DNA of 64,000 nt from Bog-756 sp963701325 (GTDB taxonomy: Bacteria > Actinomycetota > Acidimicrobiia > Acidimicrobiales > RAAP-2): positions 1,426,001 to 1,490,000 of the forward strand of contig OY969604.1 in assembly GCA_963701325.1 (NCBI GenBank), read 5' to 3'. Within the stretch, counting starts at the first letter, position 1. Every line of letters begins with the position of its first letter. Positions 8,673-16,913 of this stretch are shown piece after piece. The position numbers and the translations under genes were made by a program. Under the pieces are notes generated by a model that worked only from the letters and a program-made list of their open reading frames with translations, was not told the DNA's origin and searched no databases.

Positions 8673-9224
8673 TCAGGTGCGCAATCCGGTACGGGGTTGG
8701 ACCCCGGCCGGAATCTCGGAGCGCCGCGGGTTGTCCCGGTCCCGCGTCGAGAGGACGGGATCGGTCAGGCCCCAGTCGCCGCTGATCGCGGGGTCGTCCC
8801 AGGCAACCCCGAGCTCGTCGCCGGGGTTGTAGTAGTTGTCCACCAGGTACCAGAGGGTGAGGTCGGTGAGCGAGGCGAACCCGTGTGCGACGCCGGGGGG
8901 GATGAACAGGCCACGGTCGTGGTCTCCGGAGAGGTCGAGGGAGAGGGTGGCGCCATCGGTCGGCGACTCCAGGCGGAGGTCGTGGAGGACGACTCTGGCT
9001 GTGCCGGCCAGGACGTACCAGTAGTCGGCCTGGTGCAGGTGGTAGTGGAGCCCCACGATCGCCCCGGCCTGCTTGGTCGACCGGTTGCACTGGACCATCT
9101 CGCGGCCCAAGGGGAACCAGCTTCGGCGGTAGGTCTCGACGAACCTGCCCCGCTCGTCACCGTGGGCCTCCGGCTCCACCACGATCACGTCGGCGATCAC
9201 GTCGGACTCGATGATCTTCGGCAC
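8673..9224 (-). CDS. rfbC: RmlC-like dTDP-4-dehydrorhamnose 3,5-epimerase family cupin
   Basis: A 183-aa cupin of the RmlC family, which epimerises dTDP-4-keto-6-deoxyglucose in dTDP-rhamnose synthesis. Recognised blocks are EAHGDERGRFVETYR, CNRSTKQAGAIVGLHYHLHQ, FIPPGVAHGFASL and YNPGDELGVAWDDPAI. The His of GLHYH fits the catalytic base, but the usual Lys two strands on (A-x-G/x-K-L-V) is not visible; the sequence reads QADYWYVLAG there. It may therefore be a divergent epimerase or a related sugar cupin. It starts 2 bp after the flavin reductase stop. No other rhamnose genes are nearby. Confidence 0.78.
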   Translation of the reverse strand: MPKIIESDVIADVIVVEPEAHGDERGRFVETYRRSWFPLGREMVQCNRSTKQAGAIVGLHYHLHQADYWYVLAGTARVVLHDLRLESPTDGATLSLDLSGDHDRGLFIPPGVAHGFASLTDLTLWYLVDNYYNPGDELGVAWDDPAISGDWGLTDPVLSTRDRDNPRRSEIPAGVQPRTGLRT

Positions 9225-9226
9225 TG

Positions 9227-9742
9227 CTACCCCCCGTCTCGGCGCCGCTCCGGCACCGCCACCGTAGCCAACTCCCGCCGGAAGAACAGCAACGGGGTTC
9301 CCTCCCCGACGCCGAGGTCGAGCACCCGTCCGATGATGAGCTCGTGGTCTCCGGCGTCATGGACGAGCTCGACCGTGCAGTCCACCCACGCCAGGCAGTC
9401 CTCGATCACCGGGGACCCGCTCGCCGGGGCAGGGTGCCAGGCCACGCCTTCGAACTTGGGACCACCGGACACCGCGAACCCCCGGCACAGGTCGACCTGC
9501 CGGTCGCTCAGCACGTTCACGCAGAACGCGCCTGCACGGGCGATCCGCGGCCAGCTGGTCGACGTCCGGGCGGGGGCCACCGCCACATAGGGGGGGTCCA
9601 CCGAGAGGGAGACGAAGCTCTGGCACGTGAAGCCCACCGGCTCGTCACCGTCGATGCCGGCCACCACGGTCACCCCAGTGGTGAACCGGCTCATCGCGTC
9701 CTTGAACCCGTCCACCCCGAAGGGCCGGTCCTCCGGCGGCAC
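9227..9742 (-). CDS. flavin reductase family protein (FMN-binding split barrel)
   Basis: A 171-aa flavin reductase-like protein. It probably reduces FMN or FAD with NAD(P)H for a partner monooxygenase. The typical series is visible: FKDAMSRFTTGVTVVAG, GFTCQSFVSLSVDPPYVAVA, FCVNVLSDRQVDLCR and HELIIGRVLDLGVGEGTPLL. It resembles the HsaB/HpaC group. It sits 2 bp after the upstream hydrolase stop and 2 bp before the RmlC-like gene, so the three are one transcript. No flavin-dependent oxygenase partner is in the window. Confidence 0.88.
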   Translation of the reverse strand: MPPEDRPFGVDGFKDAMSRFTTGVTVVAGIDGDEPVGFTCQSFVSLSVDPPYVAVAPARTSTSWPRIARAGAFCVNVLSDRQVDLCRGFAVSGGPKFEGVAWHPAPASGSPVIEDCLAWVDCTVELVHDAGDHELIIGRVLDLGVGEGTPLLFFRRELATVAVPERRRDGG

Positions 9743-9744
9743 GG

Positions 9745-10602
9745 TCAGCTCCTGTCCACCTCGACCGTGACCCCCTCCATCGCCGCGTCCACCTCCACCT
9801 TGCCGGTGGACGAGGCGATGCGGCGGGCGCCGCGGAGCATCCGGTCCAGGTCCCGGTCGGTGTGGCCGGGATCGTGGTGGAACATGGTCAGCCGGCGCGC
9901 CCCGGACTCGTTCGCGACCTGCACGGCGTAGGCCGGTGTCGAGTGGCCCCAGTCGGAGAGCTCGACGAACTCGTCCTCGGTGTACTGCGCGTCGTGGATG
10001 AGCAGGTCGACTCCCTCGCAGAGTCCGAGGACCGCGTCGTCCACGCTGGCGCGGTCGAGGGGAGCCTGGTGATCGGGGACGTATGCCACCGCCACGCCCT
10101 CGGCTTCGATGCGGAACCCGAGGGTGTTGCCGATATGGGGGACGGTGCGTACCTTGATGCCGATACCCCCGAGAGCGAACTCGTCGCAGCCGACGAGGTC
10201 GCGGTAGCGGAGCACACCGCGGAAGTCCGCCATGTTGACCGGGAAGAAGGGAGGCTTGACCATCCCGGCCATGGTGTCCTGGAGCGACTCGTCCCCCTGG
10301 GAGGGCCCGTAGATCTCGAGGAGCGCACCCGGGTCGCGCATCGGCGGGAAGAACGGGGTCCCGAGGACGTGGTCGTAGTGGAGGTGGGTGAGCAGGGCGT
10401 CCGCCCGGAGCGGGCGCCCGGCGGCGTGCAGGGGGCGGTTGAGGTGGTGGCCGAGGGCGCGCAGGCCGGTCCCCATGTCGAGGATCAGGGGTCGCTCGCC
10501 GGCCACCTCCACCAGGACGCAGGAGGTGTTACCCCCGTACCGGCGTTGTTGAGCGGACGAGCACGGGCAGGAGCCCCGGACTCCGAAGTAGGTGATGTGC
10601 AC
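9745..10602 (-). CDS. metallo-beta-lactamase-fold hydrolase
   Basis: A 285-aa MBL-fold protein. It opens with ITYFGVRGSCPC and the GGNTSC strand. The metal-binding motif is LLTHLHYDHVLGTPFF; later ligands are in VAYVPDHQ, LLIHDAQYTEDEF and the WGHSTP / FHHDPGHTD region near the C-terminus. This layout matches the RNase Z/class II phosphodiesterase-like group of stand-alone hydrolases, but the substrate cannot be told. First gene of the minus-strand set with flavin reductase and the RmlC-like cupin; 51 bp separate it from the divergent alpha/beta hydrolase. Confidence 0.88.
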   Translation of the reverse strand: MHITYFGVRGSCPCSSAQQRRYGGNTSCVLVEVAGERPLILDMGTGLRALGHHLNRPLHAAGRPLRADALLTHLHYDHVLGTPFFPPMRDPGALLEIYGPSQGDESLQDTMAGMVKPPFFPVNMADFRGVLRYRDLVGCDEFALGGIGIKVRTVPHIGNTLGFRIEAEGVAVAYVPDHQAPLDRASVDDAVLGLCEGVDLLIHDAQYTEDEFVELSDWGHSTPAYAVQVANESGARRLTMFHHDPGHTDRDLDRMLRGARRIASSTGKVEVDAAMEGVTVEVDRS

Positions 10603-10653
10603 GTCGCAGGCAGGCTAGTCGGAGGGGGCGGGTCCCGAGCTACCGTTCCGGTC

Positions 10654-11523
10654 ATGGATCACGGCACCGTTGCGGCCAACGGGCTCGACTTCGCCTATCT
10701 GAGCTGCGGCCCGCCGGACGGTCCCCTGGCCCTGTGCCTGCACGGGTTCCCCGACACCGCCTACAGCTGGCGTCACCTGCTCCCCCGCCTCGCCGACAGC
10801 GGCTACCACGCGGTCGCTCCCAACTTGCGCGGCTACGCACCGACCGAGGTCCCCTCGAACGGGCGGTACGACACCGGGACCCTCGCCCTCGATGCCTGCG
10901 CCCTCCACGAGGCACTCGGCGGGTCCGGCGACGCGGTCATCATCGGACACGACTGGGGAGCACTGACCACCTACTCCGCGGCGGCCCACGAGCCCGACCG
11001 CTGGCGGCGTGTGGTCACCGCCGGGGTGCCGCCGACCCGGTCGATCGGCGACGGCCTGTTCGAGGTGGAGCAGCTCAAGCGGAGCTGGTACATGTTCCTC
11101 TTCCAGACGCCATTTGCCGAGCACGCCCTGTCCCGTGACGACCACGCGATGATCGAGCGCCTCTGGGCCGACTGGTCGCCCGGCTTCGACGGCTCGTGGT
11201 ACGCGGCGAAGGTCAAGGAGGCACTCGCTACCCCCGAGAACCTCACCGCGGCGATCTCGTACTACCGGCAGATGTTCGCCGGGCCCCCGGAGGACCCGAC
11301 CGCTGCGGCGGCCCAGGCAGCAGGAGGGACCACCGCCCCGCAGCCCACCCTCTACCTGCACGGCGACCGGTGTGGCTGCATCGGGCTCGAGGTGATCGGC
11401 CCGGTCACCGAGTTCCTCGCCCCCGGGTCGGAGATGGTCGTCGTCGCAAATGCCGGTCACTTCCTGCACGTCGAGAAACCCGACGAGGTCAACGGTCACA
11501 TCCTGCGGTTCCTGAGCGCCTGA
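10654..11523 (+). CDS. alpha/beta hydrolase (epoxide hydrolase / haloalkane dehalogenase-like)
   Basis: A 289-aa alpha/beta-hydrolase. The oxyanion motif is LCLHGFPDTAYSWRHLLP and the nucleophile elbow IIGHDWGALTTY has Asp rather than Ser, as in epoxide hydrolases and dehalogenases. The C-terminal His is in VANAGHFLHVEKP, and the cap domain lies roughly in residues 130-215. The ATG at 10654 is chosen because it gives the usual short N-terminus. Substrate unknown. Confidence 0.88.
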   Translation: MDHGTVAANGLDFAYLSCGPPDGPLALCLHGFPDTAYSWRHLLPRLADSGYHAVAPNLRGYAPTEVPSNGRYDTGTLALDACALHEALGGSGDAVIIGHDWGALTTYSAAAHEPDRWRRVVTAGVPPTRSIGDGLFEVEQLKRSWYMFLFQTPFAEHALSRDDHAMIERLWADWSPGFDGSWYAAKVKEALATPENLTAAISYYRQMFAGPPEDPTAAAAQAAGGTTAPQPTLYLHGDRCGCIGLEVIGPVTEFLAPGSEMVVVANAGHFLHVEKPDEVNGHILRFLSA

Positions 11524-11556
11524 GCACCCGAGGTCGCCGGGCACCGCGCCGGTCGC

Positions 11557-12477
11557 TCAGGGCAGGCGCACCCATCCGCTCGGAGCGCGCACGACCATCC
11601 CTTCGGCCACCAGCGCATCGAGCACCCGCTCTGCCCGGCGCGGGTCGCCGGCCCACCCGGCGGCAGCGGCGACCTGTCCGTATCGGAGTGGACCGGTGCG
11701 CAGGGAGGCCACCAGCCGTCCCCGGCCCTCACGGTCGGAGCCGGCGAACCGCTCCGGCCGGGTCGGGGCGCCGGCCGACCGGGCCGCAGGGTCCGGATCG
11801 GGCCACCCACCGGCTGCCCACCGGCAGCGCCGACGCACCGGGCACGCGTGACACGACGGGGCCCGGCTCGTGCACACCATCGCTCCGAGATCGAGCAGGG
11901 ACTGCCCGAACGACCAGCCCCGGCCTGGCGGCACCATGCGGTCGACCAGCTCCTGGGCCTCGGCGAGCCGGAGCGGACGCCCGGCGACGGCCCGGGCGAG
12001 GACGCGTCCAGCGTTGGTGTCCACGACCCCCACGTCGTGCCCGAAGGCGAAGGCGAGGACAGCCCGGGCGGTGTAGGGACCGACTCCCGGCAACGAGAGC
12101 AACGATCCGAGGGAGTCCGGGATGGCGCCGCCGTGATCGGCGACCACCGCGGCGGCGGCGCGTTGCAGGTCACGTGCGCGCCGGTTGTAGCCCATCCCCT
12201 CCCAGGCCCGCAGGACGTCCCCGAGCGGGGCGGCGGCGCAGGCGGTGGGGGTCGGGAAGGCGACCAGGAAGCGACGATAGGCCGGCACCACCCTCGAGAC
12301 CTGGGTCTGCTGGGCCATGACCTCGCTCACCAGCACGGCCCACGGATCCCGGGTCGACCGCCAGGGCAGTCCGGGACGCCGGCAGGTCGCCCCGGCATCC
12401 GATCCCCAGACCTCGACCGCGGCCCCGAGCGCCCGCACCTGGTCGGTCGGTCGGGCCCGGGGGAACCCCCCGGTCAC
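11557..12477 (-). CDS. mutY: A/G-specific adenine glycosylase
   Basis: A base-excision repair glycosylase of about 306 aa that removes A mispaired with 8-oxoG. Helix blocks PWAVLVSEVMAQQTQVSRVV and the helix-hairpin-helix LLSLPGVGPYTARAVLAFAFG are followed by VVDTNAGRVLAR with the catalytic Asp. The Fe-S cluster ligands C-x6-C-x2-C-x5-C lie in CTSRAPSCHACPVRRRC. The MutY-type C-terminal NUDIX-like domain is not obvious; a short winged-helix-like tail (RRAERVLDALVAEGMVVRAP) takes its place. The GTG at 12477 overlaps the stop of the upstream MaoC gene (GTGA), so the two are coupled. Confidence 0.88.
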   Translation of the reverse strand: MTGGFPRARPTDQVRALGAAVEVWGSDAGATCRRPGLPWRSTRDPWAVLVSEVMAQQTQVSRVVPAYRRFLVAFPTPTACAAAPLGDVLRAWEGMGYNRRARDLQRAAAAVVADHGGAIPDSLGSLLSLPGVGPYTARAVLAFAFGHDVGVVDTNAGRVLARAVAGRPLRLAEAQELVDRMVPPGRGWSFGQSLLDLGAMVCTSRAPSCHACPVRRRCRWAAGGWPDPDPAARSAGAPTRPERFAGSDREGRGRLVASLRTGPLRYGQVAAAAGWAGDPRRAERVLDALVAEGMVVRAPSGWVRLP

Positions 12478-12986
12478 CCCCAGACGTCGTCCGGGTAGGG
12501 GCGGCGGCGCGCGGGTGCGGCGTCCTGCTTCCACACCATGACCTTGCGCCTGAAGAAGCAGACCTCTTCCGCGCGCTGGTTGAAGGCCTTGGTCTCGACG
12601 GTGACCACCCCGCGGTCGTCACGGGAGGTCGATGCCACCGCATCGATGACCTTGGTCTCCGCGTAGATGGTGTCGCCGTGGAAGGTGGGGGCGCGGTGGA
12701 CGAGCGACTCGACCTCGAGGTTGGCGATGGCCGAGCCGCTCACGTCCGGGACGCTCATCCCGAGGGCCAGCGAGTAGACCAGGTTGCCGACCACCACGTT
12801 CCTCCCCTGGACGGACTCGTGCTCGCCGAACCAGCTGTCGCTGTGCAGCGGGTGATGGTTCATGGTGATCATGCAGAACAGGTGGTCGTCGGCCTCGGTG
12901 ATGGTCTTGCCCGGCCAGTGACGGTAGACGTCCCCCGGCACGAACTCCTCGAAATAGCGGCCGAAGGGACGCTCGTGGACGGTCAT
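12474..12986 (-). CDS. MaoC family dehydratase, probable mesaconyl-CoA hydratase
   Basis: A 170-aa hot-dog hydratase. The opening RPFGRYFEEFVPGDVYRHWP, the catalytic-type MITMNHHPLHSD helix (His/Asn) and SVPDVSGSAIANLEVESL match the short actinobacterial MaoC proteins encoded with ethylmalonyl-CoA pathway genes. Those act as mesaconyl-CoA (2-methylfumaryl-CoA) hydratases. Two neighbours, the methylsuccinyl-CoA dehydrogenase-like and citrate lyase-like genes, support this role, though a general enoyl-CoA hydratase is possible. The ATG at 12986 is preferred; the frame upstream is antisense overlap. Confidence 0.8.
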   Translation of the reverse strand: MTVHERPFGRYFEEFVPGDVYRHWPGKTITEADDHLFCMITMNHHPLHSDSWFGEHESVQGRNVVVGNLVYSLALGMSVPDVSGSAIANLEVESLVHRAPTFHGDTIYAETKVIDAVASTSRDDRGVVTVETKAFNQRAEEVCFFRRKVMVWKQDAAPARRRPYPDDVWG

Positions 12987-13053
12987 GCCCGCTGGTGTAG
13001 TACGCGAGCGGTCCGGTCGTCCAACGGTCCGCTGAACCGCACGACTCCCTCCC

Positions 13054-13485
13054 TCAGCTCGCTGTTGGAGCGGGCCGGGTGGTGAAGGAGAGGACCCAGT
13101 CGGGGTGGCTGTCGCCGTCGATGGCCATCCGCCAGGTGTAGCGGGTGCCCGGCACGAGGGGCAACGGGCCGAGGTTGACCGCGAGCGCGACGTCGATGGG
13201 CGAGCCTTCGGGGATACCGGGAGGGCGGCCCACGGTGAACTCACCGCGGACCTCGACGGGGTGCTCACCGTCCGGCGTGTCGACGAGGACGGGGCCCCCG
13301 TCGGCATCCTCGAGGTAGAGCTCCCAGTGGTGCGGGGCCTCGGCCTCGTGCCACCCGACGTCGATCTTGAGCGCGATCGCAGAGGGAACCGGATCGGGAC
13401 CGGTCATGCTCCAGCCGCCGCCGAGCACATAGAGCTTGCCGTCGGCAACCTGTGCGGAGTCGCACAGCATCATGGTCACTTTCAC
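13054..13485 (-). CDS. conserved hypothetical protein (DUF6941-like)
   Basis: A 143-aa soluble protein beginning MKVTMMLCDSAQVADGKLYVLGGGWS, here given as MKVTMMLCDSAQVADGKL then YVLGGGWSMTGP. It is rich in beta-strands and ends in WRMAIDGDSHPDWVLSF. It looks like a small actinobacterial family that I associate with DUF6941; function unknown. It lies 67 bp upstream of the MaoC gene on the same strand and diverges from the methyltransferase at 13532. No signal peptide or membrane segment. Confidence 0.72.
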   Translation of the reverse strand: MKVTMMLCDSAQVADGKLYVLGGGWSMTGPDPVPSAIALKIDVGWHEAEAPHHWELYLEDADGGPVLVDTPDGEHPVEVRGEFTVGRPPGIPEGSPIDVALAVNLGPLPLVPGTRYTWRMAIDGDSHPDWVLSFTTRPAPTAS

Positions 13486-13531
13486 GGAAGGGGAGGCTAC
13501 CGGGTCGGGCGGGAACGGCCGGTAACGTGGC

Positions 13532-14182
13532 GTGATGGAGCTCCGGGGTCTTCGGGACGACGTCTACCGACGACCGCTCGCCACCGCCCTCGAGCGATTG
13601 GGCATCGGCCCGGGATGGACCTGCGTCGACGTCGGCGCCGGAGGTGGCGACGTGACCATCGCCCTCGCCGAGATCGTCGGCCGGAACGGACGGGTCTACG
13701 CGGTCGACAGCGACCCGAGGACCCGGGACGAGGTGGCCGAGGCAGCGTCCGCGCACAGCCAGGTGCTGGCGATCACCCAGGCCGGCGAGGACCTCCGACT
13801 GCCCGAGGCGGTCGATCTGGCCTTCTGCCGCTTCCTCCTCCTCCACGTGGTGGATCCGGCGGTGGTCCTCGACCGCATGGCACGCGCGGTACGTCCCGGC
13901 GGGTGGGTCGTGGCACAGGAGCCCGTGACCTCGGCCGGCCGGGTCGCCGGGATGCCGTTCTCGATGCCCGATGCCCGCCACCCCGACGTCGGGGCCCTGC
14001 TCCCGGCCCTCGCCCGCGACGCCGGTCTGGCCATCGTGGATGCCTGGGCGGAGGCGCCGGCAGCGGCCGGCCCCGGTCCGGTGGCCGAGTACCTCACGCT
14101 GCTCACCGAGGTCGACCCGGGGGACGACCCGGTCGTGCTCCCGCCCCTGGTGACCGTGGTGGCCCAGCGCCCGATGGGCTGA
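13532..14182 (+). CDS. class I SAM-dependent methyltransferase
   Basis: A 216-aa methyltransferase. SAM-binding motif I is CVDVGAGGGDVTIALAEIVG, motif II is the VYAVDSD strand, and motif IV is VDLAFCRFLLLHVVDP. The post-I RAVRPGGWVVAQEP strand is typical of small-molecule methyltransferases. GTG 13532 is directly followed by ATG 13535; either may start translation. Substrate unknown. Confidence 0.87.
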   Translation: MMELRGLRDDVYRRPLATALERLGIGPGWTCVDVGAGGGDVTIALAEIVGRNGRVYAVDSDPRTRDEVAEAASAHSQVLAITQAGEDLRLPEAVDLAFCRFLLLHVVDPAVVLDRMARAVRPGGWVVAQEPVTSAGRVAGMPFSMPDARHPDVGALLPALARDAGLAIVDAWAEAPAAAGPGPVAEYLTLLTEVDPGDDPVVLPPLVTVVAQRPMG

Positions 14183-14241
14183 GCAGCCAGGCCGCGCCGC
14201 GCCCGTGGGCCACCACCCGGGCGGTCGGTAACCTTGCACCC

Positions 14242-15867
14242 GTGAGCACCGACGCGCCCCCGCGGGCCGACCTGCCGGGAGCCGTCGAGGCGGTTGCGGT
14301 GGCCAGGTCCGTCGTCGCCGCCGGGATCGCGGCCATGGCTGCCGGGGGCGGTCCCGACCAGGCCCAGGTCCTCGCCTACGACGTCGCCCATGCTGCCGCT
14401 GCGGTGCGCACAGCCGAAGCGGTGCTCGCATACGGCACCCACGGCGACACCGAGGCACGCATCGCGTGCGCATTCGCCGCCGACGCCCTCGCCGACCTGG
14501 CAGCCCGGACGGCAGGCCGGAGCGCCGAGTGGGGGGTGGCGGCCGACTGGTCCGCCCCGGCCGAGGCGTTCATGGCCAGGTTCCGCGACCCCGGATTCCT
14601 CGCCTCCCTGGCAGAGACCGAAGGCCCCCGGCACCTCGACCCCGACTTCGAACTGGTGCGCGACACCTTCCACCGGTTCGCCGAGGAACAGATCAGACCG
14701 AGGGCGGAGCACATCCACCGGGCCAACACGGACATCCCCGAGGAGATCATCTCCGGGATGGCCGAGATGGGCGGGTTCGGGATGTCCGTTCCGGAGGCGT
14801 ACGGCGGCTACGCGACCGGCGGCGAGGCCGACTACATGGGCATGGTGGTCGCCACCGAGGAGCTCTCGTGGGGCTCGCTCGGCGCCGGCGGATCGTTGAT
14901 CACCCGCCCCGAGATCCTCACCCGGGCGCTCGTGCACGGCGGCACCGAGGAGCAGAAGCAGTATTGGCTGCCCCGGCTGGCGACCGCCGAGGTCATGGGC
15001 GCGGTGGCCGTGACCGAGCCCGACTACGGCTCCGACGTGGCCGGTGTGGTCACCGAGCGCGGCCGCCGTCCCGGGGGGCTGGCTGATCAACGGGGTCAAG
15101 ACCTGGTGCACGTTCGCCGCCCGGGCCGACGTCCTCATGCTGTTGGCCCGGACCGATCCGGACCGGGCCAAGACCCACCGCGGCCTCTCCCTCTTCCTCG
15201 TGGAGAAGCCACAGGCCGACGGCCACGGCTTCGTCTTCGTCCAGGAGGCCGGAGCAGACGGCCGCCCCCCGACTCGACCGGGCGGATGGAGGGCAGGCCG
15301 ATCGACACCCTGGGCTACCGCGGGATGCACTCCTACGAGGTCGCCTTCGATCACTGGTTCGTGCCCGACGCCAACCTGGTCGGCGGGCACGACGGTCTGG
15401 GCAAGGGCTTCTACCTGCAGATGCAGGGCTTCGAGAACGGTCGGCTGCAGACGGCTGCCCGGGCCATCGGGGTCATGCAGGCTGCCTACGAGGCCGCACT
15501 CGACTACGCGTCGAACCGGGTCGTCTTCGGGTCGCCCATCCTCGACTACCAACTGACCCGGGCCAAGCTGGCCAGGATGGCCGTGCTCATCCAGGCCACG
15601 CGGCAGTTCTCCTACGAGGTGGCCCGCTTGATGTCGAAGGGCGAGGGCACCCTCGAGGCATCGATGGTCAAGGCCTATGTGTGCCGGGCCGCCGAGTGGG
15701 TCACCAGGGAGGCGCTGCAGATCCACGGGGGCATGGGCTACGCGGAGGAGTTCGCGGTGAGTCGCTATTTCGTCGACGCGCGGGTGCTCTCGATCTTCGA
15801 GGGTGCCGACGAGACCCTCGCCCTCAAGGTCATCTCTCGTCGTCTGCTGGCGACCGCCGGCTCCTGA
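14242..15867 (+). CDS. mcd: (2S)-methylsuccinyl-CoA dehydrogenase-like acyl-CoA dehydrogenase (two compensating frameshifts)
   Basis: A FAD-dependent acyl-CoA dehydrogenase of about 541 aa with an extra ~100-residue helical N-terminal domain. That domain and the blocks DTLGYRGMHSYEVAFDHWFV, QMQGFENGRLQTAARAIGVM and QIHGGMGYAEEFAVSRYFVD match methylsuccinyl-CoA dehydrogenase of the ethylmalonyl-CoA pathway. Between about 15055 and 15285 the correct reading (PGGWLINGVKTWCTFAARAD, LFLVEKPQADGHGFVF) is in the next frame. One base appears extra near 15055-15080 and one missing near the C-run at 15263-15270, so the frame is lost and regained without a stop. The GTG at 14242 gives the family N-terminus. 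The neighbours MaoC hydratase and CitE-like lyase fit the same pathway. Confidence 0.83.
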   Translation: MSTDAPPRADLPGAVEAVAVARSVVAAGIAAMAAGGGPDQAQVLAYDVAHAAAAVRTAEAVLAYGTHGDTEARIACAFAADALADLAARTAGRSAEWGVAADWSAPAEAFMARFRDPGFLASLAETEGPRHLDPDFELVRDTFHRFAEEQIRPRAEHIHRANTDIPEEIISGMAEMGGFGMSVPEAYGGYATGGEADYMGMVVATEELSWGSLGAGGSLITRPEILTRALVHGGTEEQKQYWLPRLATAEVMGAVAVTEPDYGSDVAGVVTERGRRPGGLADQRGQDLVHVRRPGRRPHAVGPDRSGPGQDPPRPLPLPRGEATGRRPRLRLRPGGRSRRPPPDSTGRMEGRPIDTLGYRGMHSYEVAFDHWFVPDANLVGGHDGLGKGFYLQMQGFENGRLQTAARAIGVMQAAYEAALDYASNRVVFGSPILDYQLTRAKLARMAVLIQATRQFSYEVARLMSKGEGTLEASMVKAYVCRAAEWVTREALQIHGGMGYAEEFAVSRYFVDARVLSIFEGADETLALKVISRRLLATAGS

Positions 15868-15869
15868 CC

Positions 15870-15900
15870 CCATCCCGGCCCGACTCGCGGGGTGGGATGG
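15870..15900. terminator. bidirectional hairpin terminator between converging genes
   Basis: CCATCCC pairs with GGGATGG, with an inner CCCG/CGGG stem, in the 41-bp gap between the mcd-like stop and the CitE-like stop. No clear T-run on either strand. Confidence 0.5.
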
Positions 15901-15908
15901 ATCCGGGA

Positions 15909-16847
15909 TCAGTCGGGCGAGCGGACCAGACCGGCTCGCTCGCCGCGGCTCACGAACTTGAGGGCCATCTTGCGCGAGGCCTCGTCGATCATCTCGTCAC
16001 CGAACATCACCGCGCCCGAACGGTCGTCCTCGGTGGCCTTCCGATAGGCGTCGAGGATCTGCCAGGCCTTGTCGAACTGCTCCTGGGTCGGCGAGTAGAC
16101 CTCGTTGAGCACCCCGACCTGGTCGGGGGTGAGGGCCCATTTGCCGTCGTAGCCGAGCACCCGGGTGCGCTGGGAGAACTCGCGGAGACTGTCGAGCTCA
16201 CGGACCTTGAGGAACGGGCCGTCGATGACCTGGAGGCCGTTGGCCCGACCGGCCATCAGGATCTTCGAGAAGACGTAGTTGAAATGGTCGCCGGGGTACT
16301 CCGGGATGGCCACGCCGCCGGTGAGCACCGGCATCTCCATCGAGGCGGCGAAGTCGGCGGGACCGAAGATGATCGTCTCGAGGCGCGGCGATGCCGCGCA
16401 GATCTCCTCGACGTTGATGAGCCCGCGGGTGGTCTCGATCTGTGCCTCGATGCCGATGTGGCCGGTTCGCAGACCACACCGTTTCTCGACCTGTGAGAGG
16501 AGGAGGTCGAGGGCGACCACCTCAGCCGCAGACTGCACCTTCGGGAGCATGAGCTCGTCGAGGCGCTCTCCGGCATTCGAGACGACCTCGATCACGTCGC
16601 CGTAGGTCCACTCGGTGTCCCAGGCGTTGATCCGGACGCAGAGGACCCGGTCGTCCCAGGGGAGGTTCTTGATGGCATCGGCGACCTTGGCCCGGGCCGC
16701 CTCCTTCTCGAGCGGGGCGACCGAGTCCTCGAGGTCGAGGAAGCTCATGTCCGCCGGGACGGTCGGGGCCTTGGCCAGGAAGCGCTCGTTGGAGCCCGGG
16801 GACGACATGCAGGAGCGCCGGGGCAGGGTACGCGTGCGTTCGGACAT
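15909..16847 (-). CDS. HpcH/HpaI aldolase / CitE family lyase, probable beta-methylmalyl-CoA/malyl-CoA lyase
   Basis: A ~312-aa TIM-barrel lyase of the citrate lyase beta family. Visible family features are RRSCMSSPGSNERFLAKAP, DLEDSVAPLEKEAAR (Asp/Glu metal site), VLCVRINAWDTEW, LMLPKVQSAAEV, GIEAQIETTRGL and TIIFGPADFAASM. With the adjacent Mcd- and Mch-like genes it probably cleaves beta-methylmalyl-CoA to glyoxylate and propionyl-CoA, and malyl-CoA reversibly. The ATG at 16847 (MSERTRTLPRRS) is preferred over an upstream ATG at 16883. Confidence 0.85.
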   Translation of the reverse strand: MSERTRTLPRRSCMSSPGSNERFLAKAPTVPADMSFLDLEDSVAPLEKEAARAKVADAIKNLPWDDRVLCVRINAWDTEWTYGDVIEVVSNAGERLDELMLPKVQSAAEVVALDLLLSQVEKRCGLRTGHIGIEAQIETTRGLINVEEICAASPRLETIIFGPADFAASMEMPVLTGGVAIPEYPGDHFNYVFSKILMAGRANGLQVIDGPFLKVRELDSLREFSQRTRVLGYDGKWALTPDQVGVLNEVYSPTQEQFDKAWQILDAYRKATEDDRSGAVMFGDEMIDEASRKMALKFVSRGERAGLVRSPD

Positions 16848-16913
16848 GCCAGAAATGGTACGGCCCCGCCCGCGGCCGGCCAAACCGGTCGGCGTCCGGG
16901 CGAAAGGAAAGGC

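Noticed and set aside
13105..14241. A long N-terminal extension of the mcd-like gene
   Set aside because: The frame is open upstream but is antisense to, or out of frame with, the hypothetical and methyltransferase genes; the GTG at 14242 matches the family start.
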